The notes: a model not told the origin generated them from the sequence alone. A stretch of 64,000 nucleotides of DNA from Pseudomonas trivialis (GCF_001439805.1 NZ_JYLK01000003.1:310001-374000); one strand, 5' to 3'; numbered from the stretch's first letter, positions 16,877 to 27,075 are shown. Translations and numbers: made by a program.

Positions 16877-17764
16877 TCAGTGTGCGTAGGTCAGCAACAG
16901 CTCTTTGGGCGTCTGGAAATCCAGAGACATCATGACGCTGAGCGCGGTGATGGTGAAGATCGAGAACACGAACAGCTTGCGCGCCCAGACGGTGTCATCC
17001 ACCGCCTTGTAGCCGGTCCAGGCCATGTACAGCCAGTACATGCCCATGGCGGCGGCAACGGCGAGGTAGCTCATGCCGGCATAGCCACTGAAGGTCAACA
17101 TCAAGGTCGCCACAAGGAAGGCCAGGATGTAGAGCAGGATGTGTTTCTTGGCCACCTGGATGCCACGCTTGACCGGCAAAACCGGGATCGATGCAGCCAG
17201 GTAGTCATTGAAGCGGAAAATCGCGATGGCATAGGAATGCGGCATCTGCCACAGGCTGAACATCACCAGCAGCACCAGCGCGGCCATGTCGAAGCTATTG
17301 GTCACAGCCACATAACCAATCACCGGCGGCATCGCCCCCGACAGACTGCCCACCAGCGTGCCGTGAACCGACTTGCGCTTGAGGTACAGGCTGTAGAGGC
17401 CGACGTAGATGACAAAACCGATCACGGCAAACAGCGCCGCCAACGGATTGGCCACCTTGTACAACAGCACCACACCGGCAATACCCAGGACGGTCGCGAA
17501 GATCAGCGCCAGTTTCAGGGAGATAAGCCCCTGCACCAGCACACGATTCTTGGTGCGCTCCATCTTGATGTCGATGTCACGGTCGATGCAGTTGTTGAAC
17601 ACGCAACCGGACGCCACAACAAGGGAAGTGCCGATCATTGCCGCCAGGAAGATGGCCAGATCGACATGCCCCTTGGAGGCCAGGAAGAAGCCGCCTGCCA
17701 CAGAAAGCACGTTACCGAAAATGATCCCCGGTTTGGTGATTTGGATAAAGTGCTTAAGCGACAT
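16877..17764 (-). CDS. cyoE: Haem O synthase (protohaem farnesyltransferase)
   Basis: This 295-residue integral membrane prenyltransferase adds farnesyl to haem b, making haem O for the cytochrome bo3 oxidase. The hallmark NNCIDRDID motif near residue 57 (an aspartate-rich prenyl-diphosphate site) is present, with about eight hydrophobic segments. It is the last gene of the cyoABCDE operon, 11 bases after cyoD, which explains its supply role. Length is normal for CyoE/CtaB. Confidence 0.95.
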   Translation of the reverse strand: MSLKHFIQITKPGIIFGNVLSVAGGFFLASKGHVDLAIFLAAMIGTSLVVASGCVFNNCIDRDIDIKMERTKNRVLVQGLISLKLALIFATVLGIAGVVLLYKVANPLAALFAVIGFVIYVGLYSLYLKRKSVHGTLVGSLSGAMPPVIGYVAVTNSFDMAALVLLVMFSLWQMPHSYAIAIFRFNDYLAASIPVLPVKRGIQVAKKHILLYILAFLVATLMLTFSGYAGMSYLAVAAAMGMYWLYMAWTGYKAVDDTVWARKLFVFSIFTITALSVMMSLDFQTPKELLLTYAH

Positions 17765-17775
17765 CGGGTCTTACC

Positions 17776-18111
17776 TCACTTCGCCATCATGTAGGTGTGG
17801 ATGCTGAACATGATCCACAGCGACAGACCAACCAGCAGAACGATCACAAGACCGGCGAACACGAACGCAATCACGTTCTCGCGCTGGGCTTCGGAGCGGT
17901 CCAGGTGCAGGAAGTACACCAGGTGCACCAGCACCTGGATCACCGCGAACGCCAGCACGATCATCAGGGTGATCGACTTCGGCAAGGTCGGGTACATCAC
18001 CAGGCCGAACGGGATCAGGGTGAGGATGACCGACAGGATGAAGCCGATAGCGTAAGACTTTACGCTGCCGTGGCTCGCATCATGGCTGTCATGGGAGTGT
18101 GCATTAGCCAT
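17776..18111 (-). CDS. cyoD: Cytochrome bo3 ubiquinol oxidase subunit IV
   Basis: This 111-residue subunit has three transmembrane helices and a histidine-rich N-terminus (HSHDSHDASHG), as in CyoD. It assists assembly and copper binding of subunit I. The start overlaps the cyoC stop by one base, so translation is coupled. It lies in the usual operon order between cyoC and cyoE. Confidence 0.93.
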   Translation of the reverse strand: MANAHSHDSHDASHGSVKSYAIGFILSVILTLIPFGLVMYPTLPKSITLMIVLAFAVIQVLVHLVYFLHLDRSEAQRENVIAFVFAGLVIVLLVGLSLWIMFSIHTYMMAK

Positions 18112-18734
18112 TACAGAGTCCCCATCAAGTAGACGACGGTGAATACGCAGATCCAGACCACGTCCAGGAAGTGCCAGAACAGGCTCAGGCAGCTCAGGCG
18201 GGTCTTGTTGGTGTTGGTCAGGCCGTGTTTATTGACCTGATACATCATCACCGCCATCCACAGCAGGCCTGCCGATACGTGCAGACCGTGAGTGCCTACC
18301 AGCGTGAAGAACGCAGACAGGAAGCCGGAACGGTGCGGGCCATAGCCTTCGGAGATCAGAAGGTGGAACTCGTTGATCTCCATGCCGATGAAGCCCAGGC
18401 CGAACAGGAAGGTCAGGCCCAGCCAGCTCAGCACGCCCTTCTTGTTGCCCTTGTAGAAGGCCAGCATGGCGAAGCCGTAGGTGATCGAACTGAACAACAG
18501 CAAGGCGGTTTCGCCGAGCACGTAAGGCAGTTCGAAGATGTCGTGGCCCGATGGGCCACCCGCTACGTTGTTTACCAGTACCGCGTACACCGCGAAGATC
18601 GACGCAAACAAAATGCAGTCGGTCATCAGGTAGAGCCAGAAACCGAAGACGGTTATCGGGCCGGTGTCGTGGTGGTCGTGGTGCCCATGGTCATCGACAT
18701 GGACGTGTCCAGCATTGGTCGCTAAGTTCGACAT
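18111..18734 (-). CDS. cyoC: Cytochrome bo3 ubiquinol oxidase subunit III
   Basis: This 207-residue, five-helix subunit of the haem-copper oxidase has a histidine-rich N-terminus ([13 protein letters not shown]) typical of Pseudomonas CyoC, and segments characteristic of subunit III ([16 protein letters not shown]). It is a structural part of the complex that oxidises ubiquinol and reduces oxygen. It follows cyoB by 3 bases. Confidence 0.95.
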   Translation of the reverse strand: MSNLATNAGHVHVDDHGHHDHHDTGPITVFGFWLYLMTDCILFASIFAVYAVLVNNVAGGPSGHDIFELPYVLGETALLLFSSITYGFAMLAFYKGNKKGVLSWLGLTFLFGLGFIGMEINEFHLLISEGYGPHRSGFLSAFFTLVGTHGLHVSAGLLWMAVMMYQVNKHGLTNTNKTRLSCLSLFWHFLDVVWICVFTVVYLMGTL

Positions 18735-18737
18735 GGT

Positions 18738-20756
18738 TTAAACCTGTTCCAACGGGGTTTCAACACGGTTGGCCGGGATCTTCTTCTCGGCTACCAGGCG
18801 AGCGTGCTGCTCGGCTTCGATGCGTTCGATGGTTTCCACCGGCACCATGTAGCCTTGATCGTCACGTGCAGCGTGAACGATGAAGTAACCGATAGTGCCC
18901 ACCAGGCCCACGATCGCCAGCCACCAGATGTGCCAGATCATCGCGAAACCGAACACGGTCAACAGCGCGCCCATCACCACGCCAGTGGCGGTGTTGTTCG
19001 GCATGTGGATCGGTTCGTAGTGCGCAGGTTTCTGGTACGCAGTACCGTCTTCCTTGGCTTCGGTGAACGCATCAATGGTGTTCGCGGTCGGGATCACGGC
19101 GAAGTTGTAGAACGGTGGTGGCGACGAAGTCGACCATTCCAGAGTGTGGCCGTTCCACGGGTCGCCGGACTCGCACAGGTTCTGCTTGCGATCACGCACG
19201 CTGACATACAGCTGGATCAACTGGCAGGCAATACCGGCCGCGATCATCAACGCACCGAACATGGCGACGTACAGGTACGGCACCCACTCAGGGTTGGTGG
19301 TGGCGTTCAGACGACGGGTCATGCCCATGAAGCCCAGTGCATAGAGCGGCATGAACGCGACGAAGAAGCCCGAGATCCACAGCCAGAACGCAGCCTTGCC
19401 CCAGCCTTCGTGCAGCTTGAAGCCGAACGCTTTCGGGAAGTAGAAGCTGAAACCGGCGATATAGCCGAATACCGCGCCACCGATGATCACGTTATGGAAG
19501 TGAGCGATCACGAACAGGCTGTTGTGCAGCACGAAGTCAGCACCCGGAATGGCCAGCAGTACGCCGGTCATGCCGCCGATGGCGAAGGTCACCATGAAGC
19601 CCAGGGTCCACAGGACCTGGCTGGTCATGCGCAGACGACCGTGGTAGATGGTGAACAGCCAGTTGAACAGCTTCACCCCCGTCGGGATGGAAATCAACAT
19701 CGTCGCCAGGCCGAAGAAGGCGTTGACGCTGGCCCCCGAACCCATGGTGAAGAAGTGGTGCAGCCAGACCATGAAGCCCAGTACCGAGATCGCGCCCGAT
19801 GCATAGACCATCGAGTGGTGACCGAACAGGCGCTTGCCGGTAAAGGTCGAGATCACTTCGGAGAAGATACCGAACGCTGGCAGGATCAGGATGTACACCT
19901 CGGGGTGACCCCATGCCCAGAACAGGTTCACGTACATCATCGGATTGCCACCAAGTTCATTGGTGAAAATGTGGAAATCCAGGTAACGGTCAAGCGACAG
20001 CAGCGCCATGGTAGCGGCCAGGATCGGGAACGAAGCCACGATCAGCACGTTTGCCCAGGTGCAGGTCCAGGTGAAGATCGGCATGTCCATCAGTTTCATG
20101 CCAGGGGCGCGCATCTTGAGGACGGTGGCCAGGAAGTTGACCCCCGTCAATGTCGTCCCGAGCCCTGATAACTGCAATGCCCAAATGTAGTAATCCACCC
20201 CCACGCCCGGACTGTATTGCAGGCCCGACAATGGCGGATACGCAACCCAACCGGTCTTGGCGAATTCGCCGACGCCCAGGGACAGGTTGATCAGCACCAC
20301 GCCCGATACCAGCAGCCAGAAGCTCAGGGAGTTCAGGAACGGGTAGGCAACGTCACGCGCACCGATCTGCAGCGGCAAGGCAAGGTTCATCAGGCCGGTG
20401 AAGAAAGGCATCGCCATGAAGATGATCATGATCACACCGTGGGCGGTGAAGATCTGGTCATAGTGTTCAGGCGGCAGGTAGCCCGGCGAACCCTCGGTGG
20501 CCATGGCCAGCTGGGTACGCATCATGATGGCGTCGGCAAAGCCGCGCAGCAGCATGACCATGGCCACGATGACGTACATGACACCGATTTTCTTGTGGTC
20601 GACGGAGGTCAACCACTCGGTCCACAGGTAGGTCCACTTCTTGAAGTAGGTGATTGCCGCAAACAGTGCCAGACCACCCAGCGCGATCATGGCGATGGTC
20701 ACCATCACGATCGGCTCGTGGAATGGGACCGCGTCCCAACTTAATTTACCAAACAT
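18738..20756 (-). CDS. cyoB: Cytochrome bo3 ubiquinol oxidase subunit I
   Basis: This 672-residue subunit holds the low-spin haem b, high-spin haem O3 and CuB centre where oxygen is reduced and protons are pumped. Landmark histidines are present: HGVIMI (haem b ligand region), [12 protein letters not shown] (CuB ligand and tyrosine), WLHHFF (paired histidines) and VIAHFHNVI (haem ligands). About fifteen membrane segments fit the long CyoB type. It is preceded closely by cyoA. Confidence 0.97.
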   Translation of the reverse strand: MFGKLSWDAVPFHEPIVMVTIAMIALGGLALFAAITYFKKWTYLWTEWLTSVDHKKIGVMYVIVAMVMLLRGFADAIMMRTQLAMATEGSPGYLPPEHYDQIFTAHGVIMIIFMAMPFFTGLMNLALPLQIGARDVAYPFLNSLSFWLLVSGVVLINLSLGVGEFAKTGWVAYPPLSGLQYSPGVGVDYYIWALQLSGLGTTLTGVNFLATVLKMRAPGMKLMDMPIFTWTCTWANVLIVASFPILAATMALLSLDRYLDFHIFTNELGGNPMMYVNLFWAWGHPEVYILILPAFGIFSEVISTFTGKRLFGHHSMVYASGAISVLGFMVWLHHFFTMGSGASVNAFFGLATMLISIPTGVKLFNWLFTIYHGRLRMTSQVLWTLGFMVTFAIGGMTGVLLAIPGADFVLHNSLFVIAHFHNVIIGGAVFGYIAGFSFYFPKAFGFKLHEGWGKAAFWLWISGFFVAFMPLYALGFMGMTRRLNATTNPEWVPYLYVAMFGALMIAAGIACQLIQLYVSVRDRKQNLCESGDPWNGHTLEWSTSSPPPFYNFAVIPTANTIDAFTEAKEDGTAYQKPAHYEPIHMPNNTATGVVMGALLTVFGFAMIWHIWWLAIVGLVGTIGYFIVHAARDDQGYMVPVETIERIEAEQHARLVAEKKIPANRVETPLEQV

Positions 20757-20759
20757 CGT

Positions 20760-21701
20760 TTACTCCTCTGCCCCAGCAGTTGAATTCGAGCCCGTGTCAG
20801 AACCTTCAGCCGCGGCCACTTCTTTCTTCTCGTGCTTGACCGGCTTGCCTGGTTTCATGCCTTCGTACTTGTCGACGATTTTCTGAAACAGGTTCGGCTC
20901 GTACGAGGAGTACAGGGCGACAGGGTTGTTCTGGCTTGGTTTGGTCAGGGCGTCGTATTCAGCTTGATCAAGCTGTTTAGGTGCGGCCTTGACTTCGGCG
21001 ACCCAGGCGTTGAAGTCTTCCTGGCTTGTCGAGATCGCTTTGAATTTCATGCCGGTGAAGCCAGCGCCGCTGTAGTTGGCGGAGATGCCTTCCATTTCAG
21101 CTTTCTGGTTGGCGATCAGGTGCAGCTTGGTCTGCATGCCTGCCATCGCGTAGATCTGGCCGCCCAGGGCCGGGATGAAGAACGAGTTCATCACGGCGTC
21201 GGAGGTGATCTTGAAGTTCAGCGGAGTGTGCTCCGGGAAACGGATCTGGTTCACGGTGGCAATACCCAGGTCCGGGTAGATGAACAGCCACTTCCAGTCC
21301 AGCGCGACCACTTCGATGTTGATCGGCTTGACGTCCGATTCCAGCGGACGGTACGGGTCCAGTGCGTGGGTGGACTTGTAGGTCACATAACCCAGGGCAA
21401 CGATGATGAGGATCGGGACCAGCCACACCGCGATTTCGATCTTGGTGGAGTGCGACCACTTCGGCGCGTAGGTGGCGCTGGTGTTGGACGCGCGGTATTT
21501 CCAGGCGAAGGCGAAGGTCATGATGATCACAGGGACCACGACCAGCAGCATCAGCAGGGTGGCGGTGATGATCAGGTTTCGTTCATCCAGACCGACCTGT
21601 CCTTTTGGGTCGAGCAAGGTCCACTTGCAGCCTCCCAGCATTAACAGCATGCCAAGCAGCGGCAAAAAGCCTAGTAATCGGGGGTACCTGTTTTTACTCA
21701 T
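20760..21701 (-). CDS. cyoA: Cytochrome bo3 ubiquinol oxidase subunit II, lipoprotein
   Basis: This 313-residue subunit has a lipoprotein signal with lipobox LGGC (C25), two membrane helices and a periplasmic cupredoxin-like domain that lacks the CuA ligands, as expected for a quinol oxidase. The C-terminus is long and charged. The start is the ATG at 21699-21701, where AGAGG lies upstream; a further 18 in-frame codons before it have no site. It is first in the operon, so the promoter must lie in the large gap upstream. Confidence 0.93.
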   Translation of the reverse strand: MSKNRYPRLLGFLPLLGMLLMLGGCKWTLLDPKGQVGLDERNLIITATLLMLLVVVPVIIMTFAFAWKYRASNTSATYAPKWSHSTKIEIAVWLVPILIIVALGYVTYKSTHALDPYRPLESDVKPINIEVVALDWKWLFIYPDLGIATVNQIRFPEHTPLNFKITSDAVMNSFFIPALGGQIYAMAGMQTKLHLIANQKAEMEGISANYSGAGFTGMKFKAISTSQEDFNAWVAEVKAAPKQLDQAEYDALTKPSQNNPVALYSSYEPNLFQKIVDKYEGMKPGKPVKHEKKEVAAAEGSDTGSNSTAGAEE

Positions 21702-22173
21702 CTCACGACCTCTAAAGCAGCTTGCGCAATGCAGTTGGGTTTTGATCGCCAACACTTCACCCTGCCAAGGGTTGGCATTTCTCTTCGATTGAATAAGAGC
21801 CTGCCCGCCACACCAAAAAAACTGTACGTTTCACTGACCTGCGGCGCGTTCTTATTCGATTTCGTGGTTAAAGGCCTTGTTACAGACCAATTCCATTTGG
21901 TGCGGATAGTTGAAAGGCTGCCGGAACCTGGGTCGCGCGGAGCCATCCATCGCCCCTCGACCCTTGCGATGCTCAAATATTGCACAGCATCGGACACTCA
22001 GTGCGGGGGATTGTAGTTAGCTGGCGATGTATAAACCATGTCTGATAAAGAAATAATTTTTATCGATTACAGCAATAATTCTTTACCGACAGGGCTGGGA
22101 GGCGCGATCTTATTGCGGTCAATTCTCAACAAAACCCACAAAAAAAGCCGGGCTATTGCCTCGATCACATCAT

Positions 22174-22192
22174 CCCTTACAGGTTGTAAGGG
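22174..22192. other. Perfect 8-bp hairpin in the cyoA-dsbB gap
   Basis: CCCTTACA (22174-22181), three bases, TGTAAGGG (22185-22192). It has no following T-run, so it is not an ordinary terminator; an operator or RNA element is possible. Confidence 0.4.
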
Positions 22193-22441
22193 CATGTCCA
22201 GGCCGTCGAAGTCCCCATAAAACAAGGCATTGGCGCACCCCCTCAGGGCGACCAAGGTGACCTGTCAAAGGTACGATTCAAACGATGAACTGACAGCACA
22301 AATTGACCGATTGGTGCAAATTTGACAGCCAAAACCGTCGCTCGAAAAGGTCCTGCGACAATGTCAGTGTGACAACATGTCGCACGCCGCGCAGGCCATT
22401 TGTCGGCTTTCGTCACGGCCCTTTCACATTTGCCGACGGAC

Positions 22442-22482
22442 AAAAAAGCCCCGGTCCCTCTTCAGGCGTGACCGGGGCTTTT
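22442..22482 (-). terminator. Terminator of dsbB
   Basis: AAAAGCCCCGGTC and GACCGGGGCTTTT form a strong stem with T-runs on both strands, placed 11 bases beyond the dsbB stop. Confidence 0.88.
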
Positions 22483-22492
22483 CAGTGAACGT

Positions 22493-22999
22493 TCAGCCTG
22501 TGCGCTGACGATTGCGATAAATGCCCAGCGGCACCAGGATCACCGTCAGCACAAACGCTACCAGCGCCCACTGCGCCAGCGACAGGCCCAGCACCGGTGG
22601 GTACGGTGTGCTGCAAAAGCCATCGACCTGGAAGCCGAGCGGAAACACCTTGGCCAGTGGCAAGTCATCGACGATCGGCTGCAACACATCGACGCCACAG
22701 CTGACCTGGGGGAAGAACTGGGTGTACACATGGTGCCCCGCCGCAGCCACACCGCCGAGTGCACTGAGGATCACCAACCCTTCGAACAGGGTGACCGCGC
22801 CCTTGGTGCGCATGGCAGCGCCGATGAACGCGAAGATCGCGATCAGCAGCAAGGCGTAACGTTGCAGGATGCACAACGGGCACGGCGCCTCGCCCAGCAC
22901 CACCTGCATGTACAACGCACCGCCGATCAGCGCCAGGCAGATGATGCCCAGCAACACCAGAAAGCGCCGCTCTCTGCCTAAACGCAATTCCTCACTCAT
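22493..22999 (-). CDS. dsbB: Disulfide bond formation protein B
   Basis: This 168-residue inner-membrane protein reoxidises DsbA and passes electrons to quinones. It has four membrane segments and two periplasmic cysteine pairs: C40 and C43 in CPLC, and C101 with C129. The start is the ATG at 22997-22999, with AAGGGA upstream; a longer open frame beyond it lacks a site. DsbA is not in the window. P. fluorescens-type genomes often carry more than one DsbB. Confidence 0.93.
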   Translation of the reverse strand: MSEELRLGRERRFLVLLGIICLALIGGALYMQVVLGEAPCPLCILQRYALLLIAIFAFIGAAMRTKGAVTLFEGLVILSALGGVAAAGHHVYTQFFPQVSCGVDVLQPIVDDLPLAKVFPLGFQVDGFCSTPYPPVLGLSLAQWALVAFVLTVILVPLGIYRNRQRTG

Positions 23000-23104
23000 C
23001 CCCGTATCCCTTTGTTTGGTTGTGCCAATGGGCGCAAGTTTACACACAGAGCATGGTTTAAACAGAGGGGGGTTAACGGGGGATTAATCAGTCAGCACAC
23101 CGCC

Positions 23105-23127
23105 ATCGGGAGCAAGCCCCCTCCCAC
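23105..23127. repeat. Single REP (GGGGGCTTGCTCCC type)
   Basis: One copy of the short REP core ATCGGGAGCAAGCCCCCTCC lies between dsbB and hmp, just past the hmp stop. Confidence 0.85.
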
Positions 23128-23141
23128 ACTTTTGCTGCGCG

Positions 23142-24323
23142 TTACTCCAGCGCCGCTGCAGGGCCGAAGAACTCGTAGCGCGTTTGCGCCTGCGGCACGC
23201 CCAGTGCCTTGAGGTGATGCTTGATCGCGGTCATGAAGCCTTTCGGACCGAGGAAGTAAGCATCCAGGTCGCGCTCCTGGGGCAACCACGCCGCCAACTG
23301 CGCCTGGCTCAACAGCCCAATACTGTCCGCCGCCGGGCTCACGCTATCGTCCTCGGCATAGCAGTAAAACCGCTTGAGCTGCGGATGTTTGACCGCCAGC
23401 CCGTCCACCCACTCACGAAACGCATGCACTCCGCCATTGCGCGCGCAGTGGATAAAGTGCACCGGGCGTTCGGTGGCCAGGGCCGCCTCGAGCATCGCCA
23501 GGGTCGGTGTGATGCCTACCCCGCCACTGATCAGTAGCAGCGGTTTGTCGCTGACCACCAGCGTGAAATCCCCCGACGGCGGAAACAGGTCAATCTCCGC
23601 GCCGACCCGCAGTTGATCATGCAAATAGTTGGACACCCGCCCCCCGGCTTCGCGCTTGACGCTGATGCGGTATTCGCCGCCATCACTCAGCGCCGACAGG
23701 GAGTAATTGCGGCGCACTTCTTCGCCGTCGAGCACCAGCCGCAGGCTGATGTACTGGCCCGGCGTGGCCTTGAGGATAGGACCGTCGTCCACCGGGGCAA
23801 AATAAAAGGAAGTGATCTCGGTGCTCTCCTCCACCCGTTTCACCAGCTTGAAGGGCCGCGCACCGCGCCAGCCGCCGGGCGCCTGGGCCTTTTCGTCGTA
23901 AAGGGCCTTTTCCGCACCGATCAGAATGTCCGCCAATTGGCCGTAAGCGGCCCCCCAGGCATGCATCACCGCAGGCGTGGCGATCTCGCTGCCCAGCACT
24001 TCAGAGATCGCACGCAACAGGCAGGCGCCGACAATCGGGTAGTGCTCCGGCTGAATCTGCAACGCCACGTGCTTGTTGATGATCTTCGCCACCAGGTCGC
24101 CCAACTGGTCGAGCCGATCGATGTGCCGTGCGTACATCAACACGCCATTGGCCAGCGCGCGAGGCTGGTCACCGCTGGCCTGGTGGGCCTGGTTGAACAG
24201 CGGACGCACCTGCGGGTACTCGGACAGCATCATGCGGTAAAAATGAGTGATCAGCGCTTCACCGCCGCTTTCCAGCAATGGCACGGTGGACTGGATAATG
24301 GCACGGTCTTGGGCAGTCAGCAT
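23142..24323 (-). CDS. hmp: Flavohaemoglobin, nitric oxide dioxygenase
   Basis: This 393-residue enzyme converts nitric oxide and oxygen to nitrate using NAD(P)H. The globin domain (about 1-140) has its proximal histidine in EHYPIVG; the FAD domain has RRNYSLS; the NAD domain has SGGVGITPT and ends with the YEFFGP tail. Length is normal. It is divergent from norR, and the gap between them holds a sigma-54-type promoter reading towards hmp and NorR-type sites, so induction by NO is well supported. In P. aeruginosa the counterpart is called Fhp. Confidence 0.95.
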   Translation of the reverse strand: MLTAQDRAIIQSTVPLLESGGEALITHFYRMMLSEYPQVRPLFNQAHQASGDQPRALANGVLMYARHIDRLDQLGDLVAKIINKHVALQIQPEHYPIVGACLLRAISEVLGSEIATPAVMHAWGAAYGQLADILIGAEKALYDEKAQAPGGWRGARPFKLVKRVEESTEITSFYFAPVDDGPILKATPGQYISLRLVLDGEEVRRNYSLSALSDGGEYRISVKREAGGRVSNYLHDQLRVGAEIDLFPPSGDFTLVVSDKPLLLISGGVGITPTLAMLEAALATERPVHFIHCARNGGVHAFREWVDGLAVKHPQLKRFYCYAEDDSVSPAADSIGLLSQAQLAAWLPQERDLDAYFLGPKGFMTAIKHHLKALGVPQAQTRYEFFGPAAALE

Positions 24324-24363
24324 GGGAGACTCCTGGGCTTGTTAATGAAATGCCCTGAAGCAG

Positions 24364-24379
24364 TCAGTATTCGTGCCAA
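24364..24379 (-). promoter_or_regulatory. Sigma-54 (-24/-12) promoter of hmp
   Basis: On the minus strand TTGGCACG-N5-TGA matches the sigma-54 consensus strongly at the -24 element and partly at -12 (GA in place of GC). It lies about 41 bases from the hmp start, on the proper side of the NorR-type sites. Confidence 0.65.
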
Positions 24380-24419
24380 TCTAAAAATTCAATATTTTCA
24401 ATTGGTTGCGGCATACCTA

Positions 24420-24456
24420 GTCAATATGACTTCCTACACTTTATAGTCGCAACGAC
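24420..24456. promoter_or_regulatory. Two NorR-type binding sites
   Basis: GTCAATATGAC (24420-24430) matches the GTCA-N3-TGAC NorR box perfectly, and GTCGCAACGAC (24446-24456) fits GT-N7-AC. They are 26 bases centre to centre and about 40-90 bases upstream of the hmp promoter. The second overlaps the region just before norR, so self-repression is possible. Confidence 0.7.
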
Positions 24457-24470
24457 TACAAGGAGTCATT

Positions 24471-25991
24471 ATGACTGCGCACTCGCTGCTTACCACTCTG
24501 CTGCCCCTCGTTGCCGACCTGTCCCGCGACCTGCCCGAAGGCGAGCGTTACCGCCGCCTGCTGCACGCGATGCGCGCCCTGCTGCCGTGCGACGCAGCCG
24601 CGCTGTTGCGCCTGGACGGCGAGTGGCTGGTGCCGCTGGCGGTGGATGGCCTGAGCGCCGACACCCTGGGGCGACGCTTCAAGATCAGCGAACACCCGCG
24701 CTTCGCCGTGCTGCTGAGCAGCGCCGGCCCTACGCGCTTCGACAGCGACAGTGCCTTGCCCGACCCCTATGACGGCCTGGTCGACGGTGTGCACGGGCAA
24801 TTGGAAGTGCACGATTGCATGGGCTGCCCGCTGTTCGTCGATGACCGGCCCTGGGGCCTGCTGACCCTGGATGCCCTGGACACCGAGCGCTTCGAGCGCG
24901 TTGAGCTGGACGCCCTGCAAGCCTTTGCCAGCCTCGCCGCCGCGACCGTCAACGTTGCCGAACGCATTGAACGCCTGGCCCTGCGCGCCGAAATCTACCG
25001 CCAGGCCGGCGGCCAGCCGCACAAGGAAATGATCGGCCAGAGCAAAACCCACAAGCGCCTGGTGCAGGAGATTAATCTGGTGGGCGGCAGCGACCTGACG
25101 GTGCTGATCACCGGTGAAACCGGGGTGGGCAAGGAGCTGGTGGCCCAGGCGATCCATGCAGCCTCAACGCGGGCCGACAAACCGCTGATCAGCCTCAACT
25201 GCGCCGCCCTGCCGGAGACGCTGGTGGAAAGCGAGCTGTTCGGCCATGTGCGCGGCGCCTTTACCGGTGCACTGAATGAACGCCGAGGCAAGTTCGAACT
25301 GGCCGATGGCGGCACTCTGTTTCTCGACGAGGTCGGCGAGCTGTCGCTGAGCGTGCAGGCCAAGCTGCTGCGCGTGCTGCAAAGCGGCCAGTTGCAGCGC
25401 CTGGGCTCTGACCGCGAACACCAGGTGGACGTGCGCCTGATCGCCGCCACCCACCGCGACCTCGCCGAAGAAGTGCGCAGCGGCCGCTACCGCGCCGACT
25501 TCTACCACCGCCTCAGCGTGTACCCGCTGCACGTACCGGCCCTGCGTGAACGCGGCCGTGACGTGTTGCTGCTGGCCGGTTACTTCCTTGAACAGAACCG
25601 CTCACGCATGGGCCTGGGCAGCCTGCGCCTGGCCAGTGATGCCCAGGCCGCGCTGCTGGCCTATCACTGGCCGGGCAATGTGCGCGAACTGGAGCACGCG
25701 ATCGGGCGCAGCGCACTCAAGGCGCTGGGCAACTGCCGCGAGCGTCCGAAGATACTCAGCCTGAGCGCCAGGGACCTGGATCTGCCCGATGTCAACGCCC
25801 CGGTCATTGAAGCGCAAGCCCTGCCGGCCCCCGTCACCGGAGACCTGCGCCAGGCCACCGAGCACTATCAGCGCCAGGTAATCGACGCCTGCCTGGAACG
25901 CCACCAGCACAACTGGGCCGGCGCCGCCCGCGAACTGGGCCTGGACCGCGCCAACCTGGGCCGCCTGGCCAGGCGTCTGGGCCTGAAGTAG
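24471..25991 (+). CDS. norR: NO-responsive sigma-54-dependent activator
   Basis: This 506-residue activator has an N-terminal GAF domain (about 1-170) that binds NO through non-haem iron, a central AAA+ domain with Walker A GETGVGKE (about 215-222), the sigma-54 contact loop GAFTGA (about 262-267) and Walker B FLDEVGE, and a Fis-type helix-turn-helix at the C-terminus (HNWAGAARELGLDRANLGRL). It is divergent from hmp and should activate it when NO is present. In P. aeruginosa the counterpart of this arrangement is FhpR. Confidence 0.94.
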   Translation: MTAHSLLTTLLPLVADLSRDLPEGERYRRLLHAMRALLPCDAAALLRLDGEWLVPLAVDGLSADTLGRRFKISEHPRFAVLLSSAGPTRFDSDSALPDPYDGLVDGVHGQLEVHDCMGCPLFVDDRPWGLLTLDALDTERFERVELDALQAFASLAAATVNVAERIERLALRAEIYRQAGGQPHKEMIGQSKTHKRLVQEINLVGGSDLTVLITGETGVGKELVAQAIHAASTRADKPLISLNCAALPETLVESELFGHVRGAFTGALNERRGKFELADGGTLFLDEVGELSLSVQAKLLRVLQSGQLQRLGSDREHQVDVRLIAATHRDLAEEVRSGRYRADFYHRLSVYPLHVPALRERGRDVLLLAGYFLEQNRSRMGLGSLRLASDAQAALLAYHWPGNVRELEHAIGRSALKALGNCRERPKILSLSARDLDLPDVNAPVIEAQALPAPVTGDLRQATEHYQRQVIDACLERHQHNWAGAARELGLDRANLGRLARRLGLK

Positions 25992-26024
25992 CAGGCAACC
26001 GCCTCCCTGTGGGTACCGGCGTGT

Positions 26025-26159
26025 TGTGGCGAGCGGGCTTGCCCCGCGTTGGGCTGCGCAGCAGCCCCAAAACCATACGCTGTGCAGTGTCAGGTACTCC
26101 GCGCTTTCCTTGATTGGGGGCGCTTCGCCCCCCAACGCGGGGCAAGCCCGCTCGCCACA
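26025..26159. repeat. 135-bp palindromic REP-like element, copy 3 (reversed)
   Basis: The same terminal inverted repeats are present, but the core matches copies 2 and 4 only when reverse-complemented, so the element has a definite orientation and this copy is inverted. Confidence 0.88.
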
Positions 26160-26169
26160 GGGCGGAGCC

Positions 26170-27075
26170 TCACTGGATTGGTTCTGTCTGAAAGATCGGA
26201 CTCACACCTTTAGGCTTTCGGAACACCAGCACATTGCCCAGCATCACCAGTACCAACCCGGCCAATGCCGGCGGCGTCCACTGATAACCTTCGACAAACG
26301 CCGACACGTTCAGCGCCACCACGGGAAACAGCACGGTGCAATACGCCGCACGCTCGGGCCCCATGCGCCCCACCAGCGTGAGATAGGCCGTAAACCCGAT
26401 CACCGACCCTGGAATCACCAGGTACCCCAAGGCGCCGATATACCGTGCACTCCAATCCATCTCGAACGGAATGCCGCGCACCACGCACCAGGTCGCCAGC
26501 ATCAAGGCACCGTAGGCCATGCCCCAGGCATTGGTGGTCAACGGCCTGAGCCCGGCCTTCTGTTGCAGGCTCGAAAGCAGATTGCCCGCCGAAAAACACA
26601 GCGTTCCCAGCAGCGCCAGGCCCAGCCCCAGCAACGTCTGCGGGCTGGCGGCGTGCCCGGCCAGTTCCGGCCAGAACAGAAAGCCCAGTCCCAGCAGACC
26701 CAGGCCGCCGCCCATCAACACATTGCGCGCCACGCGCTGGCCGAAGAACACCCGCGCGTTCAGCGCGTTCCACAGGGTGGCCGTGGAAAACACCACGGCT
26801 ACAAGGCCGCTGGGGACCCACTGCGTGGCGGTCAAAAAGCACATGAAATTGACGCAGAACAGGCACAGGCCCTGGGCCAGGCAGATCAGATGCCCGCGCC
26901 GGTTCATCACCTGCAGCCTGCGACTGAGCAACAACAAAGCAAACAGCACCAGCGCGGCCAGGCCGAAGCGGTACACAATCGACACGGGAATGGCGACAGC
27001 CCCCAACTGCCATTTGAGGGCGATCCAGGTGGTGCCCCAGATCAGCACGGTGAGGACATACAGGGAAAGGTTCAT
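26170..27075 (-). CDS. EamA/DMT family metabolite exporter
   Basis: This 301-residue inner-membrane protein has ten hydrophobic segments in two repeats of five, the layout of EamA transporters, which export amino acids or other metabolites. The first repeat begins with IWGTTWIALKW, a common EamA opening. The start is the ATG at 27073-27075 with GGAG upstream; the frame before it is not supported. It is divergent from an AraC-type regulator 139 bases away, which may control it. The substrate is unknown. Confidence 0.88.
   Translation of the reverse strand: MNLSLYVLTVLIWGTTWIALKWQLGAVAIPVSIVYRFGLAALVLFALLLLSRRLQVMNRRGHLICLAQGLCLFCVNFMCFLTATQWVPSGLVAVVFSTATLWNALNARVFFGQRVARNVLMGGGLGLLGLGFLFWPELAGHAASPQTLLGLGLALLGTLCFSAGNLLSSLQQKAGLRPLTTNAWGMAYGALMLATWCVVRGIPFEMDWSARYIGALGYLVIPGSVIGFTAYLTLVGRMGPERAAYCTVLFPVVALNVSAFVEGYQWTPPALAGLVLVMLGNVLVFRKPKGVSPIFQTEPIQ

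Larger units (their letters stand above)
21702..22492. other. 791-base gap between cyoA and dsbB
   Basis: No gene is supported. The gap should contain the cyo promoter; a TACAAT on the minus strand at 22010-22015 is a candidate -10 element without a good -35. A perfect hairpin CCCTTACA/TGTAAGGG lies at 22174-22192, and a terminator ends the dsbB side. The region is less GC-rich than the genes. Confidence 0.5.

Noticed and set aside
16865..20744. Long plus-strand frames rich in histidine and glutamine opposite the cyo genes
   Set aside because: Composition is that of antisense shadows of membrane-protein genes, and no ribosome sites are present.
22038..22220. A 60-codon plus-strand frame in the cyoA-dsbB gap
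   Set aside because: No ribosome site, ordinary codon bias absent, and a competing frame exists on the other strand.
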